From positions 1-17,140 of the forward strand of contig JBDHZV010000051.1 in NCBI GenBank assembly GCA_039812125.1: a DNA stretch of 17,140 nt, written 5' to 3'. The notes beneath the pieces are model-generated. The model was given only the letters and a program-made list of their open reading frames with translations, did no database searches and was not told the origin of the DNA. The stretch comes from Prado023 sp039812125 (GTDB lineage Bacteria > Actinomycetota > Actinomycetes > S36-B12 > CAIYMF01). A program made the translations under genes and the position numbers. Shown in pieces: positions 6,607-13,102 of the stretch (position 1 is the stretch's first letter; every line of letters begins with the position of its first letter).

Positions 6607-7565
6607 CAGGCCACCTCCCTCCTCGTGCTGGTCGCCGCGGCCGCCCGGCCGGCTGCGAGCTCTCCGTCGGAATGCCCGGTGATCTCCAGGAAGATGTCCT
6701 CGAGACTGTCCTGCCCGACCACCAGGTGCCCGAGGGTGAACCCGGCGGCGGCGGCCGCACGGTTCAGGTCGCCGGCGCGTCCGGGCTCGGCGTGGATGCG
6801 CAGCACATCGCCCATCCGTTCCCCGCGCCAGTTCTGCGCACGCAACGCATCAAGCAGCGGCCCCAACTCGTCGTGTCGCTCGGGCCGCACGTCGATGTGG
6901 GCACTGGTCTGCGCGAGCAGCTCCCCGGTGGGTCCGGCGAACAACAGCTCGCCGAATCGGATGATCACGATGTAGTCGCACGCGGCCTCGATCTCGGCCA
7001 TCAGGTGCGAGGACACCACGACAGTCCGCCCGTTGCGCCCGAGGTCCATCAGCAACGTGCGGATCTCGACGATGCCGGCTGGGTCCAGGCCATTCGTCGG
7101 CTCGTCGAGCAGGAGCAGCTCCGGGTCGGTCAGCAGGGCCGCGGCGATCCCCAGCCGCTGCTTCATGCCCAGCGAGAACCGCTTCACTGGCTCGGAGTCC
7201 CGGCCGACCAGCCCAACCACGCCCAGCACCTCGTCGACCCGGGCGGTAGGCAAGCCGCGCAGGCGGGCCAGTGACAGCAGGTTGGCGCGCGCCGACAGGC
7301 CCGGAACGTGCGCCGGGTTCTCGACGAGGGCGCCGACCCGATGGTCATAGGCAGAGGGGTGGCTGATCGGCTGGCCGAACACGTGCGCTGTGCCCTCCGT
7401 GGGTCGGATCAGCCCCAGGAGCATCCGGATCAACGTGGACTTCCCGGACCCGTTCGGACCCAGCAGGCCCACGACCCCACCCCCCGGCAGGTCCAGGGTC
7501 AGCCGGTCAACCGCCGTGACCGCGCCGAACCTGCGGGTGAGCCCATCCATGGTGACCACGCCCAT
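6606..7565 (-). CDS. ABC transporter ATP-binding protein (exporter type)
   Basis: A 319-residue ATPase with Walker A GPNGSGKST at 36-44, a BcrA/CcmA-like signature FSLGMKQRL around 130-138 (SLGMK replacing LSGGQ), Walker B LLLLDEP ending near 156, the D-loop NGLDP and the H-loop His187 (VVSSH). The C-terminal extension of about 100 residues (ERHDELGPLLDAL through LEDIFLEITG) is usual for drug and antibiotic exporters of this group. The start is ATG at 7563-7565, with GGGAGG at 7570-7575 and a 4-nt spacer; ATG at codon 6 is an alternative. It is the first gene of the operon and energises the permease encoded next to it. Confidence 0.93.
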   Translation of the reverse strand: MGVVTMDGLTRRFGAVTAVDRLTLDLPGGGVVGLLGPNGSGKSTLIRMLLGLIRPTEGTAHVFGQPISHPSAYDHRVGALVENPAHVPGLSARANLLSLARLRGLPTARVDEVLGVVGLVGRDSEPVKRFSLGMKQRLGIAAALLTDPELLLLDEPTNGLDPAGIVEIRTLLMDLGRNGRTVVVSSHLMAEIEAACDYIVIIRFGELLFAGPTGELLAQTSAHIDVRPERHDELGPLLDALRAQNWRGERMGDVLRIHAEPGRAGDLNRAAAAAGFTLGHLVVGQDSLEDIFLEITGHSDGELAAGRAAAATSTRREVA

Positions 7566-7584
7566 GACGCCTCCCAGACAATGA

Positions 7585-7596
7585 GTGAGTGCTCAC
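7585..7596. promoter_or_regulatory. Candidate TetR operator upstream of the ABC operon
   Basis: GTGAG-TG-CTCAC is a perfect 5-bp dyad with a 2-nt centre, 20 bp upstream of the ATPase start. It sits inside TGAGTGAGTGCTCACATGCA, whose flanks are only partly symmetric. Its position at the head of an operon that ends in a TetR gene fits autoregulation. No experimental or comparative support is available here. Confidence 0.45.
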
Positions 7597-7646
7597 ATGC
7601 AACCACGCAACTGGCGCGGTGTCGAATCGCGAGTGGCACGGACATC

Positions 7647-7836
7647 AAGCTCCCGGACCTCCCGCTCAAGCTCGGCCAACCGCCGTGCGGCGTCGGTCGT
7701 CGTTCCCGGCCGGACACCACCATCGACCTCGCCCTGACGGACGCAGTTCCGCAACGCCTCGGGATGAACCCCCCAACGGGTCGGCGATCCGCTTGATCGC
7801 CCCCCGCCAGGTCCGTGGGGCACGCTCTCGGAGGAC
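7647..7836 (-). pseudogene. Remnant of an IS3-family transposase OrfA
   Basis: In one frame (7771-7836) the minus strand encodes RTWRGAIKRIADPLG; in the next frame (7647-7775) it continues WGVHPEALRNCVRQGEVDGG then VRPGTTTD and RLAELEREVREL. Together these read like the middle of an IS3-family OrfA: a helix-turn-helix followed by the start of the leucine-zipper region. The frameshift, and the loss of both ends and of OrfB, show a dead fragment. The terminal inverted repeats are not visible. It marks past mobile-element activity between the ABC operon and the TolB/TPR gene. Confidence 0.75.
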
Positions 7837-7877
7837 CCGAGCACCTGACACAGCGAAACGGATACAGAGGCCGCTGC

Positions 7878-7883
7878 TAGCCT
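7878..7883 (+). promoter_or_regulatory. Candidate -10 element (TAGCCT)
   Basis: TAGCCT fits TANNNT and lies 6 nt before a GTG at 7890 that opens a 10-codon ORF. This is the spacing of a leaderless actinobacterial promoter. I see no -35 hexamer at normal spacing. Confidence 0.35.
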
Positions 7884-7889
7884 GTGGCT

Positions 7890-7922
7890 GTGCTGCATCA
7901 CCGGGACGGCGGCCGGTCATGA
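7890..7922 (+). CDS. Possible leaderless 10-codon upstream ORF
   Basis: The GTG at 7890 opens VLHHRDGGRS and stops at TGA 7920-7922, which overlaps the ATG of the downstream gene as ATGA. With the TANNNT box 6 nt upstream, this could be a leaderless leader peptide coupling translation into the 549-residue protein, whose own ribosome site is weak. Such a short frame can occur by chance. Confidence 0.3.
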   Translation: MLHHRDGGRS

Positions 7923-9568
7923 CCAGCGGCTCCTCGTCGGCTCCCCGCGTTCCGGTTCTGCCGGAGGACTGGCGATGCGAGGTCACCGAGGGACTGGCCC
8001 GGGTACTGGCCAGTCGCGCCTTCTCCGGATCGGAGCGATCGCGAGCGTTCCTGGCGTACGTGGTGGCCGAGACCCTGGCCGGGCGTGGCGAGCGGCTGTC
8101 CGAACGCACGGTCGGGCGTCGCGGGTTGCAGGGTGGGGACGCCGCCGGCGGTCGACAGGACTCGTCGGTGCGCGTGCGGGCCACGCGGGTCCGCAGGTAC
8201 CTCGACGCCTACTACCAGGGCGAGGGCGCCGCAGACCCGATCCGGATAGGACTTCCCGCGGGCAGCTATGTCCCGACCTTCGAGCGGGTTCCGGTGCTGC
8301 GCCGCAGAGGCCAAGGGCACGAGCCCGCCGTCCTGGTGATGCTCTTCGACTCGGTTGGTGAGGGAGCCGCCCCGGCCGCGACCGCCGTGTCCGAGGCTCT
8401 TGCTGGACGGTTGGCCGGCTTCCCCGGGCTCCGAGTGCTCGGCCCGGCGACATCTCGATCGGCCGATGCCGCACAGCTCGGACGCCAGCTCGGTGCCCGG
8501 TTCGTGGTCCAGGGCAGCGTGTTGAGGGTGGGGGACTCGATGCGTCTGAGCGCCCGCGTCACCGACGCCGAGTCTGGCGAGATCATCTGGGCGGTTGCCG
8601 ACTCCCTTGCGCAGGAACCGGGAGACCTGTGGGCGCTCGCTGACGAGTGGATCGCCGCCACGGCCGGTGAGCTGGGCGACTACGCCGGGATCCTGCTGGC
8701 GCGGCCGAACGCTGGCAGCCCGGGCATGGGAGGGCTCGAGAGCGCGGCCCGCTTGGCGTTCTACCGCTACATCATCGAGGGCACGAATGCCTCGCTGCTG
8801 GAGGCCCGCGAGAAGCTGGGGCGGGCGTTGGCCGATGAGTCCACCGTGTGTGCCGCCACCACGCTGGCCATGTACGCCAATGCCGTGGCGGTTCCTGTCG
8901 CGTACGGCTTGTCCGAGGATCCGGAGGCCGATCTCATCGTCGCGGAGACGGCAGCACGCGAGGCGCTCTCCCTGGATCGGCGGAACGCCCACGCGCATCT
9001 CGAGCTGGGCACTGTCGCCCTCGCCCGCGGCCAGTGGGCGGTGGCGATCGAACGCGCCCGCGCCGGTGCCAGCCTCGGCGCGGGGCACCCCACCCTGATG
9101 GCCACCGCGGGGGTCCTGATGTCAGCGGCGGGAGCGTGGGACGAGGGAGTCCAGCTCACCCGGGAGGCCCTGCGCCTGAATCCCGCCCATCCCGGCCACC
9201 AGCACTCACTTCTTGCGCTGGACCGGATCCTCGCCGGCGACGACGCGGTGGCCCTCGCCGAGGCTGGCCTGATCCACTCCCCAGACGTGTGCTGGGGTCC
9301 GTTCTACAGGTCCCTTGCCCTGGCCGGGCTTGGCTACCTCGAGGAGGCTCGCACCGAGTTCGCCGCCGCACTGGCCATCGAGCCCGCCCAGGACGATGGT
9401 CCCCTTGCCGTGCTCAGGGGCTACGTCAACTTCACGGAGGATCAGATTGCCGTGCTCGAGGCCCGCATTGCCCTGATCCGGAGTTCGACCCGGGAGATGC
9501 CTCTGGATCACGACCCGGAGCTGACCGGGAGGTCGTCACCACGGCTCCGCACGGCCCGTCGGTCCTGA
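7919..9568 (+). CDS. Winged-helix-like / TolB-like / TPR protein
   Basis: A soluble protein of 549 residues in three parts. Residues about 20-121 match an N-terminal domain found in TPR and adenylate-cyclase-associated signalling proteins: LARVLASRAFSGSERSRAFL, VVAETLAGRGERLSE, VRVRATRVRRYLDAYYQGEG, then DPIRIGLPAGSYVPTF. Residues about 135-250 resemble the TolB-like region (LGARFVVQGSVLRVGDSMRL, then SARVTDAESGEIIW). Residues about 275-520 are helical TPR-like repeats (for example AAREALSLDRRNAHAHLELG and EEARTEFAAALAIEPAQDD). No membrane helix or signal peptide is visible. The usual FDPxxDP stretch of the N-terminal domain is altered here to LQGGDAAGGRQDSS. A DNA-binding or sensory role is likely but unproven. 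ATG 7919 is preferred; upstream in-frame sequence runs through the transposase relic. Confidence 0.8.
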   Translation: MTSGSSSAPRVPVLPEDWRCEVTEGLARVLASRAFSGSERSRAFLAYVVAETLAGRGERLSERTVGRRGLQGGDAAGGRQDSSVRVRATRVRRYLDAYYQGEGAADPIRIGLPAGSYVPTFERVPVLRRRGQGHEPAVLVMLFDSVGEGAAPAATAVSEALAGRLAGFPGLRVLGPATSRSADAAQLGRQLGARFVVQGSVLRVGDSMRLSARVTDAESGEIIWAVADSLAQEPGDLWALADEWIAATAGELGDYAGILLARPNAGSPGMGGLESAARLAFYRYIIEGTNASLLEAREKLGRALADESTVCAATTLAMYANAVAVPVAYGLSEDPEADLIVAETAAREALSLDRRNAHAHLELGTVALARGQWAVAIERARAGASLGAGHPTLMATAGVLMSAAGAWDEGVQLTREALRLNPAHPGHQHSLLALDRILAGDDAVALAEAGLIHSPDVCWGPFYRSLALAGLGYLEEARTEFAAALAIEPAQDDGPLAVLRGYVNFTEDQIAVLEARIALIRSSTREMPLDHDPELTGRSSPRLRTARRS

Positions 9569-9712
9569 CGGGATCCCGCCGTGCCGAGGCCCAGACGGGA
9601 TGAGGAGGCGGGGGTGGTGGGAGCGGCGGCACGGTGCTTCTCATCGCTGGCCTGGTCAGCGGCTTCCGGACCGTCCCGATCGAGTTCGTCGATGAGGCGA
9701 CCCCGTCGAGGG

Positions 9713-9727
9713 GCGTAACCGTTACGC
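9713..9727. repeat. 15-bp perfect palindrome
   Basis: GCGTAAC-C-GTTACGC: 7-bp arms around one central base. It lies about 190 bp upstream of the CPBP gene and about 145 bp after the TPR gene. The AT-rich core in GC-rich DNA suggests a protein-binding site. Which regulator would bind is unknown. Confidence 0.65.
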
Positions 9728-9742
9728 GCGGCTGGCGATCGA

Positions 9743-9770
9743 CCAGAGGGGTGCGCCGCCTACCCTCTGG
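9743..9770 (+). terminator. Hairpin, possible terminator of the TolB/TPR gene
   Basis: CCAGAGGG (9743-9750) pairs perfectly with CCCTCTGG (9763-9770) across a 12-nt loop. No T-run follows, so it would be a U-less terminator or another RNA structure. It is 175 bp past the stop codon, which is rather far. Confidence 0.3.
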
Positions 9771-9784
9771 CGGCGTGCCCCAGC

Positions 9785-9832
9785 GGGGCATCGGGTCCGG
9801 TCCAGGAGGGGGCATCGGGTCAGGTCGAGGAG
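9785..9832. repeat. Tandem direct repeat, 2 x 24 bp
   Basis: Two adjacent 24-bp units beginning GGGGCATCGGGT (9785-9808 and 9809-9832) match at 22 of 24 positions. There is no spacer between them. Unit length is a multiple of three, but the surrounding frame does not look like a gene. Confidence 0.75.
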
Positions 9833-9912
9833 CCGCCTCGCGAAGGGCAGGACCATGGAACCGGTGATCGCCCCATGACCCGGGCAACGCCCCCCAGTGC
9901 TGAAGGAATCCA

Positions 9913-10812
9913 ATGGAACTGAACGACAGTCCGATTGTCGCCATGGCCAACGAGGCCCAGCGCCCCACCCGATGGTGGTTGGCCTGGATCCTGGGCGTGG
10001 TGTTCGTGGTCGCAGGCTTCACGATCGGTGGTGCCGTCGGCGGCGTGGTCCTGGGCGACCCGCAGTCCGGCGAGCCGCGGGCGCAGTACCTCGAGGCCTT
10101 CATGTTCGGCACGACGGCCGTGCTGCTCATCCTGTGGGTCAGGATCAAGGAACGCCGTGGCTTGTCGTCGCTGGGCTTCCGGGGCAGGAACGGCCTGGCT
10201 CGGTTCGGCCTCGGCCTGCTCCTCGGCGCCGGGCTGATGACGCTGGGGATCCTGATCCCGACCCTTACCGGCGACCTGGCAACCGGACGGTCCCAGCACG
10301 CGCTGCAGGGCAGCGCCGCGGCCCTGTCCCTGATCCCCCTGCTGCTGCTGTTCATCACGCAGAGCTCAATCGAGGAGGCCGTGTTCCGCGGATACATGCT
10401 GCCCATGGGGATGCGCCAGATCCCAGCCGTCGCGGCGGTGATCGGAACCTCGATCATCTTCGCCGCGATCCACCCCGGAGCAGGGCTCGTGGGCAGCGTG
10501 AACATCTTCCTCTACGGGGCATTCGCCTGCCTCGTGGCCATCCAGCAGGGATCCCTGTGGCTCATCTGCGGATTCCACGCGGGATGGAACTACTTCCAGG
10601 GCAACATCTACGGCGTACCGGTCAGCGGGAATCCCGAGCCAACCTCGCTGCTGACATTCGGTCCCACCGAGGGCTCGAACGCGCTGCTCTCCGGTGGCTC
10701 GTTCGGAATCGAGGCCAGCCTGGTCGGGACCGTGCTGCTCGTCGTTGGCATCCTCATCACCCTGGTGGCCCTGCGCCGCAAGGACGCACCGCGCCGCGCG
10801 GCATCGACGTAG
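9913..10812 (+). CDS. CPBP-family intramembrane metalloprotease (CAAX/ABI-like)
   Basis: A membrane protein of 299 residues with about eight hydrophobic segments. The three conserved motifs of the family are present: EExxxR as SIEEAVFRGYML (Glu154, Glu155, Arg159), a histidine in FAAIHPGAG (His187), and HxxxN in CGFHAGWNYF (His222, Asn226). These form the intramembrane metal site. Bacterial members are linked to bacteriocin immunity or peptide processing, but the substrate here is unknown. ATG 9913 follows GAAGGA at 9902-9907 with a 5-nt spacer. It stands alone: 344 bp from the TPR gene and followed by a 537-bp gap. Confidence 0.92.
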   Translation: MELNDSPIVAMANEAQRPTRWWLAWILGVVFVVAGFTIGGAVGGVVLGDPQSGEPRAQYLEAFMFGTTAVLLILWVRIKERRGLSSLGFRGRNGLARFGLGLLLGAGLMTLGILIPTLTGDLATGRSQHALQGSAAALSLIPLLLLFITQSSIEEAVFRGYMLPMGMRQIPAVAAVIGTSIIFAAIHPGAGLVGSVNIFLYGAFACLVAIQQGSLWLICGFHAGWNYFQGNIYGVPVSGNPEPTSLLTFGPTEGSNALLSGGSFGIEASLVGTVLLVVGILITLVALRRKDAPRRAAST

Positions 10813-11349
10813 CACGTGAGGCCGCCGACTCAGCGATCTCGGGTCATACCGCGCAACGTCGCGTGAGCATCGGGGCTGGACTGTGACCCGACTCCTGATC
10901 GGCTGTTGGGGGGTGGACGACCCGCTGATCGCCGTCGGGCACAGGTCCCAAGCATCCGGTTGTCGAGGACCACGCCACTCCGGCCCATCACGGCATCGCT
11001 CGTGCCGGGTGACTGCGGCGCCGGCGCGGATCGCGCGCGGAACCTCAGCGATGTCATCCACAACACCGAGCAGGTGCGACAGATGTCGTTGAGCACGCAC
11101 ACCGCCATTGGCAGATGACCCACCTGGGCGCCGTTGGTTGGTGCTCCCGCAGCAACACCGGCCCCGGTCCATTCGTGCGGGAGCACGACGCCCTGGGCGT
11201 CCCGAAGTGTTCCCGCTGTTGCTCCTGCACCGAAGGACGACAGGTCCATGCCCCGATCCCGCCGTCCTCTTGACCACCCGGCGGCTGGCCGAGGATCCTG
11301 ACGCGATGCTCGGCTACCAGCCGCGGCTGTTGCCGGGAAGGAGCTGCTG
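10813..11349. other. Gap of 537 bp without a recognisable gene
   Basis: Several short open frames exist on both strands, including a minus-strand frame through 10830-11381 and a plus-strand frame 11108-11350 that ends in a TGATG junction with the sulfatase. None has a domain I recognise, and codon third positions are less GC-rich than in the neighbouring genes. Pieces such as PEVFPLLLLHRRTTGPC suggest decayed coding DNA, but this is not firm. A TTGACC at 11270-11275 with GATCCT 18 bp later could be a weak promoter for the sulfatase. Confidence 0.5.
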
Positions 11350-12945
11350 ATGACCCGCCCGAACATCCTGTTGATCACCACGGATGAGGAGCGTTACGCG
11401 CTTCCTGAGCCGGACGGGTTCGTGCTCCCTGCTCGGGAGCGCCTGGTCGAGATGGGTACCAGCTTCCGGCGGCATTACGTGGCTTCGGCGCAGTGCAGCT
11501 CGTCGCGGTCGGTGATCTACACGGGCCAGCACATGCCGATCACGCAGGTCCATGACAACGACAACATGCCCTACGTGGCCCCGCTGGACCCCTCGATGGG
11601 CACCCTGGGCACGATGCTTGGTGCCGCCGGCTACCACTGCGTGTACCAGGGGAAGTGGCACTTGTCCAAGGCCTATCGGCGGCCCGGCGACGCCGGCTCG
11701 TCGGTGGATGCCCTGCGCCCGTACGGCTTCCTGAGCTTCAATGAATGGGGCGACATCGACGGTGGCGCGTGGGCGGGGCTGAAGATCGATCCGGTGATCG
11801 CGGGTCAGGCCGCCCGCTGGCTGCGCGACGATGCCCCGGCCTTGGCCGCTGACCAGCCGTGGTTCATGACGGTCAACTTCGTCAACCCCCACGACATCAT
11901 GAGCTTCGACTACGGTGGCCGGGCCCTGGTGGCCCCGCCCCCGAACTTGGCCGAGGCGATGGTCGTCAAGCCGCCGGTGGACATCCCCATGTACGCCAAG
12001 CGCTGGGCCCTCCAACCACCCGACACGGTCGGCGACCCGCTTGCGGGCGCCCCCGCGGCGGTGCGGGAGTACGCCGGGGCCCTGGAGGTGATGTTCGGGC
12101 CAGTCGAGGACCCGCAGCACTGGGTGGATGGGTTGAACTTCTACTTGAACTGCACCCGGGACGTGGACCGCCACGTCGGGGTCGTCCTGGACGCGTTGGC
12201 CGCCTCTGGTCAGGCCGACCGCACCATCGTGGTGTTCACCTCCGACCACGGTGAGCTGGCCGGATCCCACGGGCTGCGGCAGAAGGGCAACCTCGTCTAC
12301 GACGAGAACTTCCACGTGCCGATGGTCATCGTGCACCCCGATGTGGCGGGCGGGCGCGGGACCGATGCGCTCAGTTCGGCGGTCGACCTGGCCACCACCC
12401 TGCTGGACTTCGCCGGGGTGGACTCCACCCAGGTCGCCGAGCGGTACCCGGCGCTGCACGGGCACAGCCTGCGACCCATCCTGGAGTCGGGTACCCCGGT
12501 GCGCGACGGTGTCCTGACCGCGGTGGAGATCGTGACCACGCTGGACGAGGGGTACTGGCGGGGCATGACCCAACCCGACGCCGGGGAGCGCATCCAGTCC
12601 GGAGCGCTGCGCCCCGACTGGGACAAGCGCGGATTCCTGCGCGGCTACACCGACCAGCGCTACACATTCGGTCGCTACTTCTCCCCACTCAACCCCAACC
12701 GCCCGGGCGACCTTCAGGCGCTGCACTCGGACAACGACGTGGTCCTCTACGACCGCCAGCTCGACCCCGGGGAGACGAACAACCTCGCTGCCGACCTCGC
12801 GCACTCCGACCTCGTGGAGGCCTACCGGCAGAAGCTCGAGGACCTCATCGACCTCGAGATCGGCGCCGACACCCACGCCTGGGTCGCCGAACGTCCACGC
12901 CTGCTCGGTTGGCCGAAGTGGCGCGGCGACTCAACCGGGAACTGA
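11350..12945 (+). CDS. Sulfatase-superfamily hydrolase with atypical CSSSR motif
   Basis: A 531-residue enzyme of the alkaline-phosphatase/sulfatase superfamily with no signal peptide, so probably cytoplasmic. Landmarks are NILLITTDEE (Asp12), the active-site segment CSSSR at 49-53, GKWHL (Lys102, His104), NPHD (His181), TSDHGE (Asp299, His300) and the later RQKGN (Lys312). This is nearly the full sulfatase/phosphonate-monoesterase catalytic set. The formylglycine motif is normally CxPxR; here the proline is serine. Whether Cys49 is converted to formylglycine is therefore uncertain. No formylglycine-generating enzyme or anSME gene is in the window. The start ATG 11350 has AAGGAG at 11338-11343 with a 6-nt spacer. 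The substrate may be a sulfate or phosphate ester and cannot be read from the sequence. Confidence 0.88.
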   Translation: MTRPNILLITTDEERYALPEPDGFVLPARERLVEMGTSFRRHYVASAQCSSSRSVIYTGQHMPITQVHDNDNMPYVAPLDPSMGTLGTMLGAAGYHCVYQGKWHLSKAYRRPGDAGSSVDALRPYGFLSFNEWGDIDGGAWAGLKIDPVIAGQAARWLRDDAPALAADQPWFMTVNFVNPHDIMSFDYGGRALVAPPPNLAEAMVVKPPVDIPMYAKRWALQPPDTVGDPLAGAPAAVREYAGALEVMFGPVEDPQHWVDGLNFYLNCTRDVDRHVGVVLDALAASGQADRTIVVFTSDHGELAGSHGLRQKGNLVYDENFHVPMVIVHPDVAGGRGTDALSSAVDLATTLLDFAGVDSTQVAERYPALHGHSLRPILESGTPVRDGVLTAVEIVTTLDEGYWRGMTQPDAGERIQSGALRPDWDKRGFLRGYTDQRYTFGRYFSPLNPNRPGDLQALHSDNDVVLYDRQLDPGETNNLAADLAHSDLVEAYRQKLEDLIDLEIGADTHAWVAERPRLLGWPKWRGDSTGN

Positions 12946-13102
12946 GCACGACCCACGCATTCCAGCAGCAGGTCAGCCCGCAGGCGGGTTCGCTTGTGCT
13001 CGGTGTTGCCCGTCGAGGACAGGGTCCGGGGCTGCCGTGCCCGCGGGCGACCTGGTGGCGGGCGACGGGCGTAGGTTGGCGATCGGGGAGGAAGGAGCAC
13101 CC

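Larger units (their letters stand above)
9569..9912. other. Non-coding, repeat-rich spacer before the CPBP gene
   Basis: I find no convincing gene in these 344 bases. They hold a 15-bp palindrome (9713-9727), an 8-bp-stem hairpin (9743-9770) and a tandem pair of 24-bp repeats (9785-9832). The last bases carry GAAGGA at 9902-9907, the ribosome site of the next gene. Short open frames here have poor codon usage. Confidence 0.6.

Noticed and set aside
9785..9832. The 24-bp repeats as a CRISPR array
   Set aside because: There are only two units, no spacer between them, imperfect identity and no cas genes nearby.
10830..11381. Minus-strand frame in the gap before the sulfatase as a real gene
   Set aside because: Codon third positions are only moderately GC-rich, it runs into the start of the sulfatase gene, and no motif is recognisable. 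It is kept only as part of the unexplained gap.
11314..12876. A 520-codon open frame antisense to the sulfatase gene
   Set aside because: The opposite strand encodes a near-complete sulfatase catalytic set. Long antisense frames are expected in DNA this GC-rich, and the antisense protein has no recognisable domain.
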